Positions 7,136 to 15,299 of a stretch of DNA of 21,404 nt are shown one piece after another. Origin of the DNA: an uncultured Acetatifactor sp. (GTDB lineage Bacteria; Bacillota; Clostridia; Lachnospirales; Lachnospiraceae); NCBI GenBank assembly GCA_910584235.1, contig CAJTZD010000061.1, positions 1-21,404 of the forward strand. The letters run 5' to 3'. The position numbers were made by a program, and so were the translations under genes. A model generated the notes under the pieces. That model had not been told where the DNA came from, searched no databases, and saw only the letters and a list, made by a program, of their open reading frames with translations. Within the stretch, counting starts at the first letter, position 1; every line of letters begins with the position of its first letter.

Positions 7136-10100
7136 TTATGGCAGCATTCTCTCCTGACTCACGTTTACGGTTCCTGCAAACGCACGCTCCTCTACCAGAA
7201 CGCCCTCCGGGATGGTCAGCATTTCAAGGCTCCTGCAAAAAGCAAACGCTTCTTTCCCAATCCGCTTCAGCGTGGACGGCAAATGAACCCTCCGCAGACT
7301 GTGGCACCGGAAAAATACCCTCTCAGGCAGCTCTTCCACGCCTTCCGGCAGCACAATCTCCCGCAGGGAAGTACAATTCTCAAAGGCTCCCCGGCCAATC
7401 TCCGTAAGGCTCTCCGCCAGCGCCACTTCCTCCAGGCTGCCGCATCCGGAGAACGCTCTGCTTCCGATGGTTCTCACGCCTTCGGCACCGCATACCCTTA
7501 GCAGCCACCTGCATCCGGCAAAGGAATTTCTGCCAATGGAAGTTACAGTCCGCGGCAGAATGATTTCGGTCAGAAGATTTCCGTCCTGAAAAACGCTGTC
7601 CCCGATAGCCGTAATTCCCTCCGCCACCAGAAGCCGGGAAATATTGCCGGTACACTCAATCAGCACATCATTTTCATCTGTTTTGAAACAATTCAGCCTG
7701 TCCCACACGGCCTGTTCTGCCAACGTGGGCAGTTCCTTTTTCCTGTCGGAAATCCCCTCAAACACCACCGAAGTACCGTCTGCCAGCACCAGTTCTTTCA
7801 GGAAAATGCAATTCCGGAAAGCATAGGCTTCCACCCTCACCCTGTCTGACAGAAAACGGATTTTCTCTATTCCCATTCCTCCTGCAAACGCCCACCCGCA
7901 GACCAGGCGGATATCTTCCGGGATGACCACTTCCCCCGCACAGCAGGAGCCGTCCAAAAGCATATGGCCGACCACTACCATCGGTGATTTCGCCCGCTGC
8001 TTTTCCATCCAGGCCGTCTTGTGGAAAGCCCTTGCCCCGATGTATTCCACCGTTTCCGGGATGCTGATTTGTTCCAACATCAGACAATCCTGGAAAACCT
8101 CCGCCTGGATTCGCCGGATTCCCGCAGGGATTTTCAGAATGCGTCCCAGACCTCTGTATCCGCAGAGAATTTCCTCTTTTTCCACCTCGAAGCAGCTGAG
8201 CGCGCTGTGGAAAACCAGGCGGACAGGCTCCGGCAGCTTCTCGGACAGGATATCCCTGTATTCCCGCAGTTCCCACAGCCGGCCGCGGCGCACCACCTGG
8301 TTCAAAGCAGTACAGCCGGAAAATGCATATTCGCAAAGTTCCAGGCTGCCTTCCTTTCCCGTAAGGACAATGCGTTCCAGACGGCCGCAATCCTCAAATC
8401 CATGGGGATGCACTTTGGTTTGGTCATTCAGGCCGATTTCCTTCAGCATGTCGCAGTCCTGAAATGCGTAACTTCCGATTTCTATAGTCATTTGAAAATC
8501 AAAGTTTTCCAGTTGCCTGCAGCCGCTGAAACAGGAATCTCCCACTGCGGAAACCTGTCCACAGACACATTCCCTCAGGTTCTCACAGCCCTCAAAAAGC
8601 CTTTCTTCCAAGGCGGAAAGCCCGGTGATTTCTGCCCTCTCCAAGGACAGGCAGCGGGCAAAGGCACTTGCGCCCAGACTGTGGGCGCGGAGACGGATTT
8701 CCTGGATTCCGGTGCATTTTTCAAAGGCACGAGGGCCCACGGCACAGGAAGATGACGGAAACCGAACATGCGCCAGCCCGCTGCAGCCCCAGAACGCGCC
8801 TTCGCCGATGCTGCGGAGGGTTTCCGGCAGAACAAGCCCGGTGATTTGGCGGTTCGCGGAAAAGGCGTAGGGCGCAATGACAGTGATTCCTTCCGGCACA
8901 TGCACCTCTCCCGGGCAGCGTCCGCCCGACACCAGAATGCTTCCCACAATGCACAGGCCGGAGGTTCCGTCCCGGCTTTCTCTGTCCTTGCACGCTGCGC
9001 CATCTGCGGCTTCCCTGGCATTCTGACCTTCCATACTCTCTGCGGTTTCCATGCCCTGCATCCCCTCAAACGCCAGTTCTCCCACCCATTCCAGGGAATC
9101 CGTGTCTTCCGGTTTCAGGGAAACACAGCCAAAGAAAGCTTCCTTTCCAACGGTCCGAATATCTTTCCATAGAATATGGGAAAGTTTTCTACAGTTGTAA
9201 AAGGCCCGGTCTTTCACAGCTTTCCAGGGAACGGCAGCGGCAAAAGAAGCGTCTTGCAGCTCTGCGCTTTCCGGGCTGTCAGGGCACAGAGCAATGGTTT
9301 CCAACCGGGTGCAGCCGGAAAACACTTCCGGTTCCGCTGTCGTCACAGCCTTTGGCCAGGTTACGCGGCACAGCTTGGTACAGCCCTTCAAAGCAGCTTC
9401 TCCAATCCATGTAACATGATTTGAAAAATGTATTTCCGTCAGAAACTGATTGCCATAAAAGGCCCCTCCCGCCACAATCCGGGTTTCCTCCGGCAGCGAA
9501 ACAATCCCCTTCAAATGACGCCCGTCCCAGAAGATTTCATTCTGCCTTTCTGCCTTATTTTCTGTTCGCTTTCCCGGTCCTATTTGATTCTCTGACCCAT
9601 TCCATTGTTTTTCTTCTATCCGGCTCTCCGGACCATTCCGTGTCCTATCTTCTTTCCGGCTCTCCGGCTGATTCCGTGTCTCATCTTCTATCCGGCTCTC
9701 CTGACGATTTTTTTGCTGATTCTCCAGCCTATCTTCTATCTGGTTTTCCAGCTGCTTCTCCACCCAATCCTTCAGAAAAGGCGTCCCCTCCCAAACATTC
9801 CTCCCCACAGATTCCAGCGTATCCGGCAGCACCACCCGGTTCAAAGCGCCGCAGCCGTAAGCCAGCCTGTCCGGAATATGGCGGACGCCTTTTTCCAATA
9901 CCACACTGCGCAGACCAGGGCACTGGAAAAAAATATCCCTCCCATACCCCCTGCCGCATCCTTCCATCCGGACCCTTTTCACCCCGCTCTGGGCAAATGC
10001 CAGATTGCCCACCGCTTCCGTCCCCGGCGGCAGCTGCACTTCTTTCAAAGCTTTACACCGATAGAACGCCATATCCCCCAGTGAGACCAGGCTGTCCGGA

Positions 10101-11461
10101 AAGCGCACTTCCCCCAAAGCCGAACAGCCGTAAAAAGCCTGTTCCCCGATAGCCCGGACGCCTTTCCCCAGGCCAAGTTCTTTCAGCCTGCGGCAACGTT
10201 TAAATGCCTTCGCCCCCACCTCCGTAAGCCCCTCAGGCAACGGGGCGCGAAGCAGCTTCACGCAGTTTTCAAAAGCCCCTGTGCCGATATGCCCCAGGCG
10301 GGCCGGGAAATTAACTGACTGCAAAACCAGACAATCCCTGAAAGCCCCCGCCCCGATTGTCTCCACGGAATCCGGAAGAATCACCCTGTCAACTCCTTCA
10401 TTTCCGGCAAAAGCCTCCTCTGCGATACGGACAACGCCTTCCGGAACCACGACTCTGGATTCATTCCCCAGATATTTCAGAAGAATGGAACCGCTGAGCC
10501 GGAAATTCCCCAGAACCTGTTTTCGGACAGTCCTCACCAACACCGGAATATCCTCCCCGGAAAGACCAGAGATTCCCTCTATCCCGAAAGACGCGCCCTC
10601 CGGAGTCCTGACTTCCCTCAGGGCGCTGCAATTCTGAAACGCATCCTCATGAATCACGTTTTCCTCCCGCCGGAAAGCAACGGTCTCCAGGCTGATGCAG
10701 TTGCGGAACGCCCGGCTCTCAATCTCTTTCAGCGTAGAGGGAAATTGGACGGAAATGATTCCCCGCTTGTCAAAAAAGGCACTCTTCCCAATCTTTTCAA
10801 TCCCCTCCGGAATCTCCACATGCTTCAGATTCGTCAGAAATTTTGCCAGACACCGCCCCTCCAGCTCCATCATCCGCAGGATATCTACCGCAATGGCGCG
10901 AACCAGGCCGGGAACCGCCATCTCCCCGGCCACCACCTCCACTGCGTTTGGAAACACATATTTCCGTCCATCCGAAAAGGCGATTTCCGAAATCCTGCTG
11001 CAGCCAGTGAACACATCACAGAGACAGTCTTCCTGCAGCTTCGGGGAAATCTCCAGTTTTTTCAGCATTACATCGTTTACAAATACTTGTTTTCCCAAAT
11101 ACCGAGCACCGGGAATCCTCACCTCGGTAAGGCTGTCACAGTAGAGAAACGCGCAGTCTCCCAGCTCCGTTACGGACGGAGGAAGAGAAACTGACTCCAG
11201 GCTGTGGCAGCGGTGAAAGGCATACTCGCCCACATGGGTGACACCCGGCGGAACGGCAATCTCCTTTAGCCTGCGGCACCCCTTGAAAGCGCCGGACAGA
11301 ATATGCATAAGGCCAAAAGGCAGAGTCACTTTACGCAAAGAGACACAGCCTTTGAAAGCATCTTCGCCAATGGTGTGGACTTCCTCCGGAACAATGACCT
11401 GCTCTTGCCTGCCCGTATATGATTTCAGGATACCCTTCTCTATCTGAAAGTCATTTTCCAT
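7136..11461 (-). CDS. Giant leucine-rich-repeat protein (BspA-like, LRR_5 type)
   Basis: A 1441-residue protein made almost wholly of 22-24-residue repeats of the pattern I...AF.GC.SL..V.LP, as in IGEDAFKGCVSLRKVTLP near the N-terminus. At least forty such units are visible. They would form a long curved solenoid for protein binding. A low-complexity charged hinge rich in Asn, Gln, Arg and Glu splits the array roughly at residues 570-645. A second shorter linker lies near residues 815-850. Unlike most BspA-like proteins there is no signal peptide, no membrane segment and no cell-wall anchor: the start reads MENDFQIEKGILKSY, so the protein is predicted to be cytoplasmic. I chose this ATG because GAGGAG lies 11 bases upstream and the repeat pattern begins directly after it. 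An upstream in-frame extension of 67 codons lacks repeats and reads through a structured leader. Confidence 0.88.
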   Translation of the reverse strand: MENDFQIEKGILKSYTGRQEQVIVPEEVHTIGEDAFKGCVSLRKVTLPFGLMHILSGAFKGCRRLKEIAVPPGVTHVGEYAFHRCHSLESVSLPPSVTELGDCAFLYCDSLTEVRIPGARYLGKQVFVNDVMLKKLEISPKLQEDCLCDVFTGCSRISEIAFSDGRKYVFPNAVEVVAGEMAVPGLVRAIAVDILRMMELEGRCLAKFLTNLKHVEIPEGIEKIGKSAFFDKRGIISVQFPSTLKEIESRAFRNCISLETVAFRREENVIHEDAFQNCSALREVRTPEGASFGIEGISGLSGEDIPVLVRTVRKQVLGNFRLSGSILLKYLGNESRVVVPEGVVRIAEEAFAGNEGVDRVILPDSVETIGAGAFRDCLVLQSVNFPARLGHIGTGAFENCVKLLRAPLPEGLTEVGAKAFKRCRRLKELGLGKGVRAIGEQAFYGCSALGEVRFPDSLVSLGDMAFYRCKALKEVQLPPGTEAVGNLAFAQSGVKRVRMEGCGRGYGRDIFFQCPGLRSVVLEKGVRHIPDRLAYGCGALNRVVLPDTLESVGRNVWEGTPFLKDWVEKQLENQIEDRLENQQKNRQESRIEDETRNQPESRKEDRTRNGPESRIEEKQWNGSENQIGPGKRTENKAERQNEIFWDGRHLKGIVSLPEETRIVAGGAFYGNQFLTEIHFSNHVTWIGEAALKGCTKLCRVTWPKAVTTAEPEVFSGCTRLETIALCPDSPESAELQDASFAAAVPWKAVKDRAFYNCRKLSHILWKDIRTVGKEAFFGCVSLKPEDTDSLEWVGELAFEGMQGMETAESMEGQNAREAADGAACKDRESRDGTSGLCIVGSILVSGGRCPGEVHVPEGITVIAPYAFSANRQITGLVLPETLRSIGEGAFWGCSGLAHVRFPSSSCAVGPRAFEKCTGIQEIRLRAHSLGASAFARCLSLERAEITGLSALEERLFEGCENLRECVCGQVSAVGDSCFSGCRQLENFDFQMTIEIGSYAFQDCDMLKEIGLNDQTKVHPHGFEDCGRLERIVLTGKEGSLELCEYAFSGCTALNQVVRRGRLWELREYRDILSEKLPEPVRLVFHSALSCFEVEKEEILCGYRGLGRILKIPAGIRRIQAEVFQDCLMLEQISIPETVEYIGARAFHKTAWMEKQRAKSPMVVVGHMLLDGSCCAGEVVIPEDIRLVCGWAFAGGMGIEKIRFLSDRVRVEAYAFRNCIFLKELVLADGTSVVFEGISDRKKELPTLAEQAVWDRLNCFKTDENDVLIECTGNISRLLVAEGITAIGDSVFQDGNLLTEIILPRTVTSIGRNSFAGCRWLLRVCGAEGVRTIGSRAFSGCGSLEEVALAESLTEIGRGAFENCTSLREIVLPEGVEELPERVFFRCHSLRRVHLPSTLKRIGKEAFAFCRSLEMLTIPEGVLVEERAFAGTVNVSQERMLP
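9593..9703 (-). repeat. Three 36-bp tandem repeats coding the charged hinge
   Basis: Inside the leucine-rich-repeat gene the sequence CCGGCTCTC recurs at exactly 36-bp spacing (9620, 9656 and 9692). It encodes three 12-residue units: ESRIEDETRNQP, ESRKEDRTRNGP and ESRIEEKQWNGS. More diverged ENQ/EDR units flank them on both sides. The period is a multiple of three, so copy-number change would lengthen the hinge without breaking the frame. Confidence 0.8.
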
Positions 11462-11500
11462 AAAAAGCAAAACTCCTCTCTCCATTCCTTCCATGATGTT

Positions 11501-11593
11501 GGAGCCAAAAGGGTATCGGGGGAAAATGAAGCAATTACCGTCCCGCGATAAACGCAAAGCGTCGGGCCGCCTTTGAGATACCGCTTTGGCTCC
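11501..11593. repeat. Long inverted repeat with nested hairpin in the leader of the LRR gene
   Basis: The arms 11501-11517 and 11577-11593 pair nine bases (GGAGCCAAA with TTTGGCTCC) and, after a 3-by-3 mismatch, five more (GTATC with GATAC). The interior holds its own stem, CCCG / CGGG around ACGC-AAA-GCGT (about 11540-11565). The element occupies the 154 bp between the dihydrouridine synthase stop and the leucine-rich-repeat start, so it would be in the leader RNA. It has no T-tract typical of a terminator. It could be a regulatory leader or a small palindromic repeat element. Confidence 0.5.
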
Positions 11594-11615
11594 GCATTGG
11601 AAACCCTCCGCGCCG

Positions 11616-12581
11616 TCACGGAACTTCTCTGGAAACTTCATCGGAAAATATCCGCACCACAATGTCCCTGAGTTCTTCCAGGCTTCCGCACCGATACAGC
11701 TGCTCCTTATACCGCTTCGTCCCCTTCCGCTTTTTCATCCCATAGGAAGCCAGCTTCCGGATATACCGGATGGTAAAAGTCTCGTCATAACAGGCAGCCG
11801 TCAGCTCCGTCTGCTCCAGCAGAATCTGCAGAACACTCTTCTCTATGGGCCTGTGGGTGAGCTCGCTGAAAATAAAGGGATTTTCCAGCGCATAACGGGC
11901 AATCATCACCCCGTCGGCTCCGGTCCGCTCCATCATCCTCCCGGCGTCCTCCGCCGAGAAAATCCCCCCGTTGGCAATTACGGGAATCGAAACCGCCGCT
12001 TTCGCCTGGGCAATTTCCTCATAGCAGCAGTCCCCGTCATACATCATGCTGCGGCTGCGCCCATGGATGGTAATCAGATCCGCCCCCGCGTCCTCGCACA
12101 CACGGGCAAACTCCGCCGCGAACATGTCCTCTTTCCGGATTCCCGTGCGGCATTTTACCGTGACAATTTTCCCGCTTTTCCTGCACCCCCGGATGATGGC
12201 TGCCGCTCTTTTGGGGTCTGTCATCAGGGCGCTGCCTTCGCCGCTTTTGAACACATTGGGCACGGGACAGCCCATATTGATGTCAATGATATCAAAATCT
12301 TTCAATCCCTCCGAGCATGCCATCTGTGTCATCACGGCCGGGTCTCCGCCCAACAGCTGCACGGCCCTCACAGGCTCTTCCCGGGTGGTATAGAGAAGGC
12401 GCCGGGTGGCCCTGTCCGAATATTTCAATGCATTGGCGCTGGACATCTCCGTAAAGCACAGGCCCGCCCCCAGTTCATAGGCAAGCATCCGGAACGGGTA
12501 ACAGGTGTATCCGGCCAAAGGCGCCATCAGAACATTGGAGGGCAGCAACAGACCGCCCACCCGCAATCTTTTCATTTCCAT
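11616..12581 (-). CDS. dus: tRNA-dihydrouridine synthase
   Basis: A 321-residue FMN enzyme that reduces uridines in the tRNA D-loop to dihydrouridine with NADPH. The order of motifs is complete: VLMAPLAGYTCYPFR near residues 17-31 (FMN site), VRAVQLLGGDP, DIIDINMGCPVPNV with catalytic Cys105, VKCRTGI, TIHGRSRSMMYDG, the VIANGGIFSAEDA phosphate-binding loop near residue 201, and VMIARYALENPFIF. Length is normal for the family. The tail after residue 245 forms the helical tRNA-binding domain and reads KRKGTKRYKEQLY. Which of the Dus subfamilies it belongs to is uncertain; DusB-like is the usual Firmicutes type. The ribosome site is weak (AGGAAAG 14 bases upstream), so translation may start at Met1 or Met3. 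Confidence 0.93.
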   Translation of the reverse strand: MEMKRLRVGGLLLPSNVLMAPLAGYTCYPFRMLAYELGAGLCFTEMSSANALKYSDRATRRLLYTTREEPVRAVQLLGGDPAVMTQMACSEGLKDFDIIDINMGCPVPNVFKSGEGSALMTDPKRAAAIIRGCRKSGKIVTVKCRTGIRKEDMFAAEFARVCEDAGADLITIHGRSRSMMYDGDCCYEEIAQAKAAVSIPVIANGGIFSAEDAGRMMERTGADGVMIARYALENPFIFSELTHRPIEKSVLQILLEQTELTAACYDETFTIRYIRKLASYGMKKRKGTKRYKEQLYRCGSLEELRDIVVRIFSDEVSREVP

Positions 12582-12619
12582 ACAGGCGACACACTTTCCT
12601 ACTGACTTTTTTGTTTTCC

Positions 12620-12625
12620 ATTATA
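12620..12625 (-). promoter_or_regulatory. Probable -10 box for the dihydrouridine synthase gene
   Basis: A perfect TATAAT reads leftward at 12625-12620, about 40 bases before the start codon. The expected -35 region is poor (TGGCGA at 17 bp spacing), so the promoter would be weak or need an activator. Confidence 0.45.
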
Positions 12626-12877
12626 CTACTTCCGCGCCGCTTTCGCCATGATAATTTAGGACGACCATCTTTCGCAGCCGCTACCACTGTCCCGATTCAT
12701 GAAACCAGCTGCTCTGTCCGGGTACCGGCATTTCGCTATGGGTATGACTTCCCTGTTTTCCTCCCATGAGGTTTCAGCAAGTGAAATAACTACTCCCATT
12801 ATCTCGTATCTTCCCGGGAAATGGAATAGCTTTTATAAAATTTTAAATTTCATTTCCTCCATTTCCATTGTTCATCG
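12626..12877. other. AT-rich stretch without a convincing gene
   Basis: These 250 bp upstream of the dihydrouridine synthase promoter hold no gene I can support. A 47-codon minus-strand frame starting MGVVISLAETSWEENREVI has plausible sense but no ribosome site or recognisable family. The segment at 12830-12865 is nearly all A and T. Together with the structured segment to its right it may be one intergenic repeat unit. Confidence 0.4.
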
Positions 12878-13047
12878 CACGTCGTCAAAGAAATGACTAT
12901 GGAAGTCGCAGGCTTTAGTCTTCCCTGAAACTTGCACTCGTTGGAGATGTACCCCGCCAAGTGCACGGCAGAACTCCCGCCGTCCCCTGGCGGGGACAAC
13001 GGGAGCATATTTCAGCAACGAAATCCGTGCCCGCAAATATGCTGTTG
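12878..13047. ncRNA. Highly structured intergenic segment (candidate RNA or palindromic repeat)
   Basis: Several strong inverted repeats crowd here. A 14-bp stem with a four-base loop (about 12974-13005, CTCCCG...CCCC / GGGG...CGGGAG) pairs at every position, counting two G-U. It is enclosed by GCACGG / CCGTGC (12964-12969 and 13026-13031) together with a small ATTTC / GAAAT hairpin, forming a three-way junction. Competing pairings exist: AGCATATTT / AAATATGCT outside, and CCCCGCCA / TGGCGGGG, which shares bases with the central stem. No T-tract marks a terminator on either strand. It directly follows the stop of the sigma partner gene. The strand and function are unknown. Confidence 0.45.
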
Positions 13048-14487
13048 TCACAAATTGAAGCTGCCGTCCCACACAGGCATATCAGAAATGTAAGCGCTTT
13101 CCACAGCCGGCACATAGTACGCCCCATAGGCTTTCAGGCCGTCATCCATGGCCGCTTCGGGCAGTTCCACATAAAAGCGGTAATAGGGCATATAATATTT
13201 CTCCCGCTCTCCCACGCGGTAGACCAGCTCCACTTTCCCGATGAACTCCTCTCCGGGCATCTCATAAGGCACCGTGGTGATATAATTGCCTTTCCGCAGA
13301 AGCTCTTTCGCCTCCTCCGCCGTGATGATTGGGTACTCTCCCACCATCCTCGACAAATCAGGCCGGAAGTTCCTGGCCAGGTACAGCCTGCCATGGTCAT
13401 CGCAGTAAAAGGCCACCCGGTTGAAATTGTAATTGATGATGCGCTGGACCATATCCTCCGCCCGGTCATAAAATTCAATCCAATAACTCTGCTGGAGATA
13501 GATATTGTAGCCGCCGCCATAGATATTCGCCGCAGGATGCTCCATCCCGATGAAATCCTCGTACTCTTTTTCCAGATATTCTGCCGTCTCCGCCAGCTCC
13601 CCAAAGGCAGCGTAATGGGTAAAATGATATTCCTCCGGCAGGGATACGGCCGGTTCAAAAGATACCGTAGCCGTCATGGCCTGATTCACCTGGATTTTCA
13701 GCCCTTCCGCTTCCCCGATCAGCTTCGTGGGATTGAAATACCCTTCCGGCACGGTGTCTCCGCCCATCTCCAGCTTCTCTGTAATAATCTGCTTCGTCTC
13801 TTCGTCCGGCACATCATCCGTGATGGTCAGGGATTCCTCCTCCAGTCCTAAGCTGCCCGCGATTTCAAGCAGGAATTCCCGCATTTTATGAAAGTCTCCG
13901 CCCTGTACGATATAGTTCTCATCGTAGGACAGAACGTTTTCATACACCGGCAGAGATGAAATCCCCAACGCTTCGTCCCATGGGTTCGCATCGACTAACT
14001 CCGAGATGTCATGCACTCTGATGCCCTCATAGCCCGCTGCTTCCTCCTCCCCGATTTCTGCCACGGAAAGCATGGGAAGCCCTGCCGTATCCCCTGTATC
14101 CTGTGTATCAGGTTCCTGTTTCCCCTCCGGGTCATGGGACGCATAGAGCGAGGAGTCCTGGCCCGTCTGATTCTGTTTTTGTTCCATGATAATCCATCCC
14201 GCGCATGCTGCCAGCAGAAGACCGGCCGCGGCGGCAGCCCATTTCCGCAGACTTCCGGCCTTTTCCTTTCGACTTTTCCGGCTTTCTCTCCGGCTTTTCG
14301 CTTCCCAGCTGCTTTCTTCTCGGCTCTCCCTCTCCCGGCTACATGCCTTTCGGCTATCCTCCCGGTTGCTTTCTTCTCTCCCCTCTGTATCCAGGCCTTT
14401 CCCCTCCCGGTTCCGCAGCCTGTCGGTCTCTTCCAGGACAGCGTCCTCCAGCAGGTTCAAAGCGTCACTGATCTGTTCTTTCCTCAT
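13048..14487 (-). CDS. Single-pass membrane partner of the ECF sigma factor (putative anti-sigma)
   Basis: The start codon overlaps the sigma factor stop as ATGA, which fixes the product at 479 residues. Residues 1-25 (RKEQISDALNLLEDAVLEET) form a helix suited to sigma binding. Residues about 30-80 are an extremely charged Arg/Glu/Ser stretch, and residues 83-100 (WAAAAAGLLLAACAGWII) are the only membrane segment. The remaining 380 residues would lie outside the cell: an acidic linker followed by an unrecognised strand-rich domain with ENVLSYDENYIVQGGDFHKM and GGYNIYLQQSYWIEFYDRAE. Gene order and topology fit an anti-sigma factor that senses an envelope signal. No known anti-sigma domain such as a zinc HxxxCxxC motif is visible, so the role is inferred from position. 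An in-frame upstream extension lies inside the sigma gene and is rejected. Confidence 0.75.
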   Translation of the reverse strand: MRKEQISDALNLLEDAVLEETDRLRNREGKGLDTEGREESNREDSRKACSRERESREESSWEAKSRRESRKSRKEKAGSLRKWAAAAAGLLLAACAGWIIMEQKQNQTGQDSSLYASHDPEGKQEPDTQDTGDTAGLPMLSVAEIGEEEAAGYEGIRVHDISELVDANPWDEALGISSLPVYENVLSYDENYIVQGGDFHKMREFLLEIAGSLGLEEESLTITDDVPDEETKQIITEKLEMGGDTVPEGYFNPTKLIGEAEGLKIQVNQAMTATVSFEPAVSLPEEYHFTHYAAFGELAETAEYLEKEYEDFIGMEHPAANIYGGGYNIYLQQSYWIEFYDRAEDMVQRIINYNFNRVAFYCDDHGRLYLARNFRPDLSRMVGEYPIITAEEAKELLRKGNYITTVPYEMPGEEFIGKVELVYRVGEREKYYMPYYRFYVELPEAAMDDGLKAYGAYYVPAVESAYISDMPVWDGSFNL

Positions 14488-15044
14488 ACTACAAACCCCT
14501 CCTGTTCCAGATAAGCTTTCAGCCCCTGTCTTGTGCGGTACAGCATGCTCTTCGCCCTGGATTCGCTCATGCCGAAATATGCGGCCACTTCTTTCAGGGA
14601 ATCCATATAGTAATACCTTCCCACGAAAGTATTTCGGGCTTCCGGTGTCAGCGTGCGGAGATAAGCGCCGATGGCCTCCGAGAGCAGATGCAGATTCACG
14701 TCCTGTTCCGTGGTATCTTTGCCGGAAACGCAGTCTTCCAGCTCGGACAGGGACAGGGCGTATTCCGATGCCTGCCGCTTCTTCCGGTTCCGTCCCCGGA
14801 ACATGTCGATGGACAGCTGTCTGGTGATCCTGCCCAGGTAGGCGGAAAGGACTTCCGGTCTGTGGGGCGGCATGGAATTCCACGCTTTCAGATAGGTATC
14901 GTTGACGCTCTCCTTGCTGTCCTCCAGGTCAGCAAGCACATGATAGGCAATCTTCGACAGATAGCGCCCGTATTTGCGCTCTGTCTCCCGAATCGCGTTT
15001 TCATCCCTCTGCCAGTACATCCCTACAATCGCTTCGTCCTGCAT
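14484..15044 (-). CDS. ECF-type RNA polymerase sigma factor
   Basis: A 186-residue sigma factor. Region 2 spans residues about 10-85, with KYGRYLSKIAYHVLADLEDS, the region 2.2 helix ESVNDTYLKAWNSMPP and the DNA-melting segment LSAYLGRITRQLSIDMFRGR. Region 4 (about 125-180) has the LTPEARNTFVGRYYYMDSLK helix and a helix-turn-helix EVAAYFGMSESRAKSMLYRT. These are the two domains of the ECF group, and length is typical. I chose the ATG at 15044 because AAAGGGGG lies seven bases upstream; the longer frame to 15086 adds 14 unconserved residues. It is translationally coupled to the membrane protein that probably restrains it. An ECF-like promoter about 200 bases upstream suggests autoregulation. 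Confidence 0.92.
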   Translation of the reverse strand: MQDEAIVGMYWQRDENAIRETERKYGRYLSKIAYHVLADLEDSKESVNDTYLKAWNSMPPHRPEVLSAYLGRITRQLSIDMFRGRNRKKRQASEYALSLSELEDCVSGKDTTEQDVNLHLLSEAIGAYLRTLTPEARNTFVGRYYYMDSLKEVAAYFGMSESRAKSMLYRTRQGLKAYLEQEGFVV

Positions 15045-15107
15045 CCCTGTTCCCCCTTTCCTGTGGCTCCCTTTTGTCGCTCCCATTCCCTGGCATTCAT
15101 TCCTTGG

Positions 15108-15190
15108 CTCTTCTGCGCCTGCCCGTTGTCTCTTCTGCGCTTACCCGTTGGCTCTTCTGCGCTTACCCGTTGTCTCTTCTGCGCTCCGTT
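15108..15190. repeat. 22-bp tandem repeat in the leader of the sigma factor gene
   Basis: Three full copies of CTCTTCTGCGC(C/T)T(G/A)CCCGTTG(T/G) start at 15108, 15130 and 15152, and a partial fourth copy starts at 15174. On the transcribed minus strand this is repeated AACGGGTAAGCGCAGAAGAG. It lies between the candidate promoter and the ribosome site, so it would be in the leader RNA. The period of 22 is not a multiple of three, which argues against coding. The copies are almost identical, so the expansion is recent. Confidence 0.8.
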
Positions 15191-15245
15191 CATCGCTTTC
15201 GTAATCAGATATGGAACGCTTTGCTTACCGCTTTCACTATATATT

Positions 15246-15270
15246 CCGACAAAATCAGGAGTTGGTTGCA
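15246..15270 (-). promoter_or_regulatory. Candidate ECF-sigma promoter upstream of the sigma operon
   Basis: Reading leftward, TGCAACC (15270-15264) is followed after AAC by 16 bases and then CGGAATATA. This matches the AAC - 16 bp - CG spacing usual for ECF-dependent promoters. ECF factors commonly transcribe their own operon, so this is a good candidate for autoregulation by the 14484-15044 product. It is inferred from motif resemblance only. Confidence 0.4.
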
Positions 15271-15299
15271 TGAAAAAAGAATTTTTATAGATTTTTTCC

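Noticed and set aside
11462..11662. N-terminal extension of the leucine-rich-repeat protein
   Set aside because: The extra 67 codons have no repeat pattern, run through the palindromic leader and overlap the end of the dihydrouridine synthase gene. GAGGAG supports the start at 11461.
12978..13005. Rho-independent terminator for the sigma operon
   Set aside because: The stem is strong, but no T-run follows on either strand, and it competes with other stems.
14488..14883. Longer form of the membrane partner protein starting inside the sigma gene
   Set aside because: The added residues are the sigma gene read in another frame, and the ATGA overlap fixes the start at 14487.
15108..15190. CRISPR array
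   Set aside because: The 22-bp units are directly adjacent, without unique spacers, so this is a plain tandem repeat.
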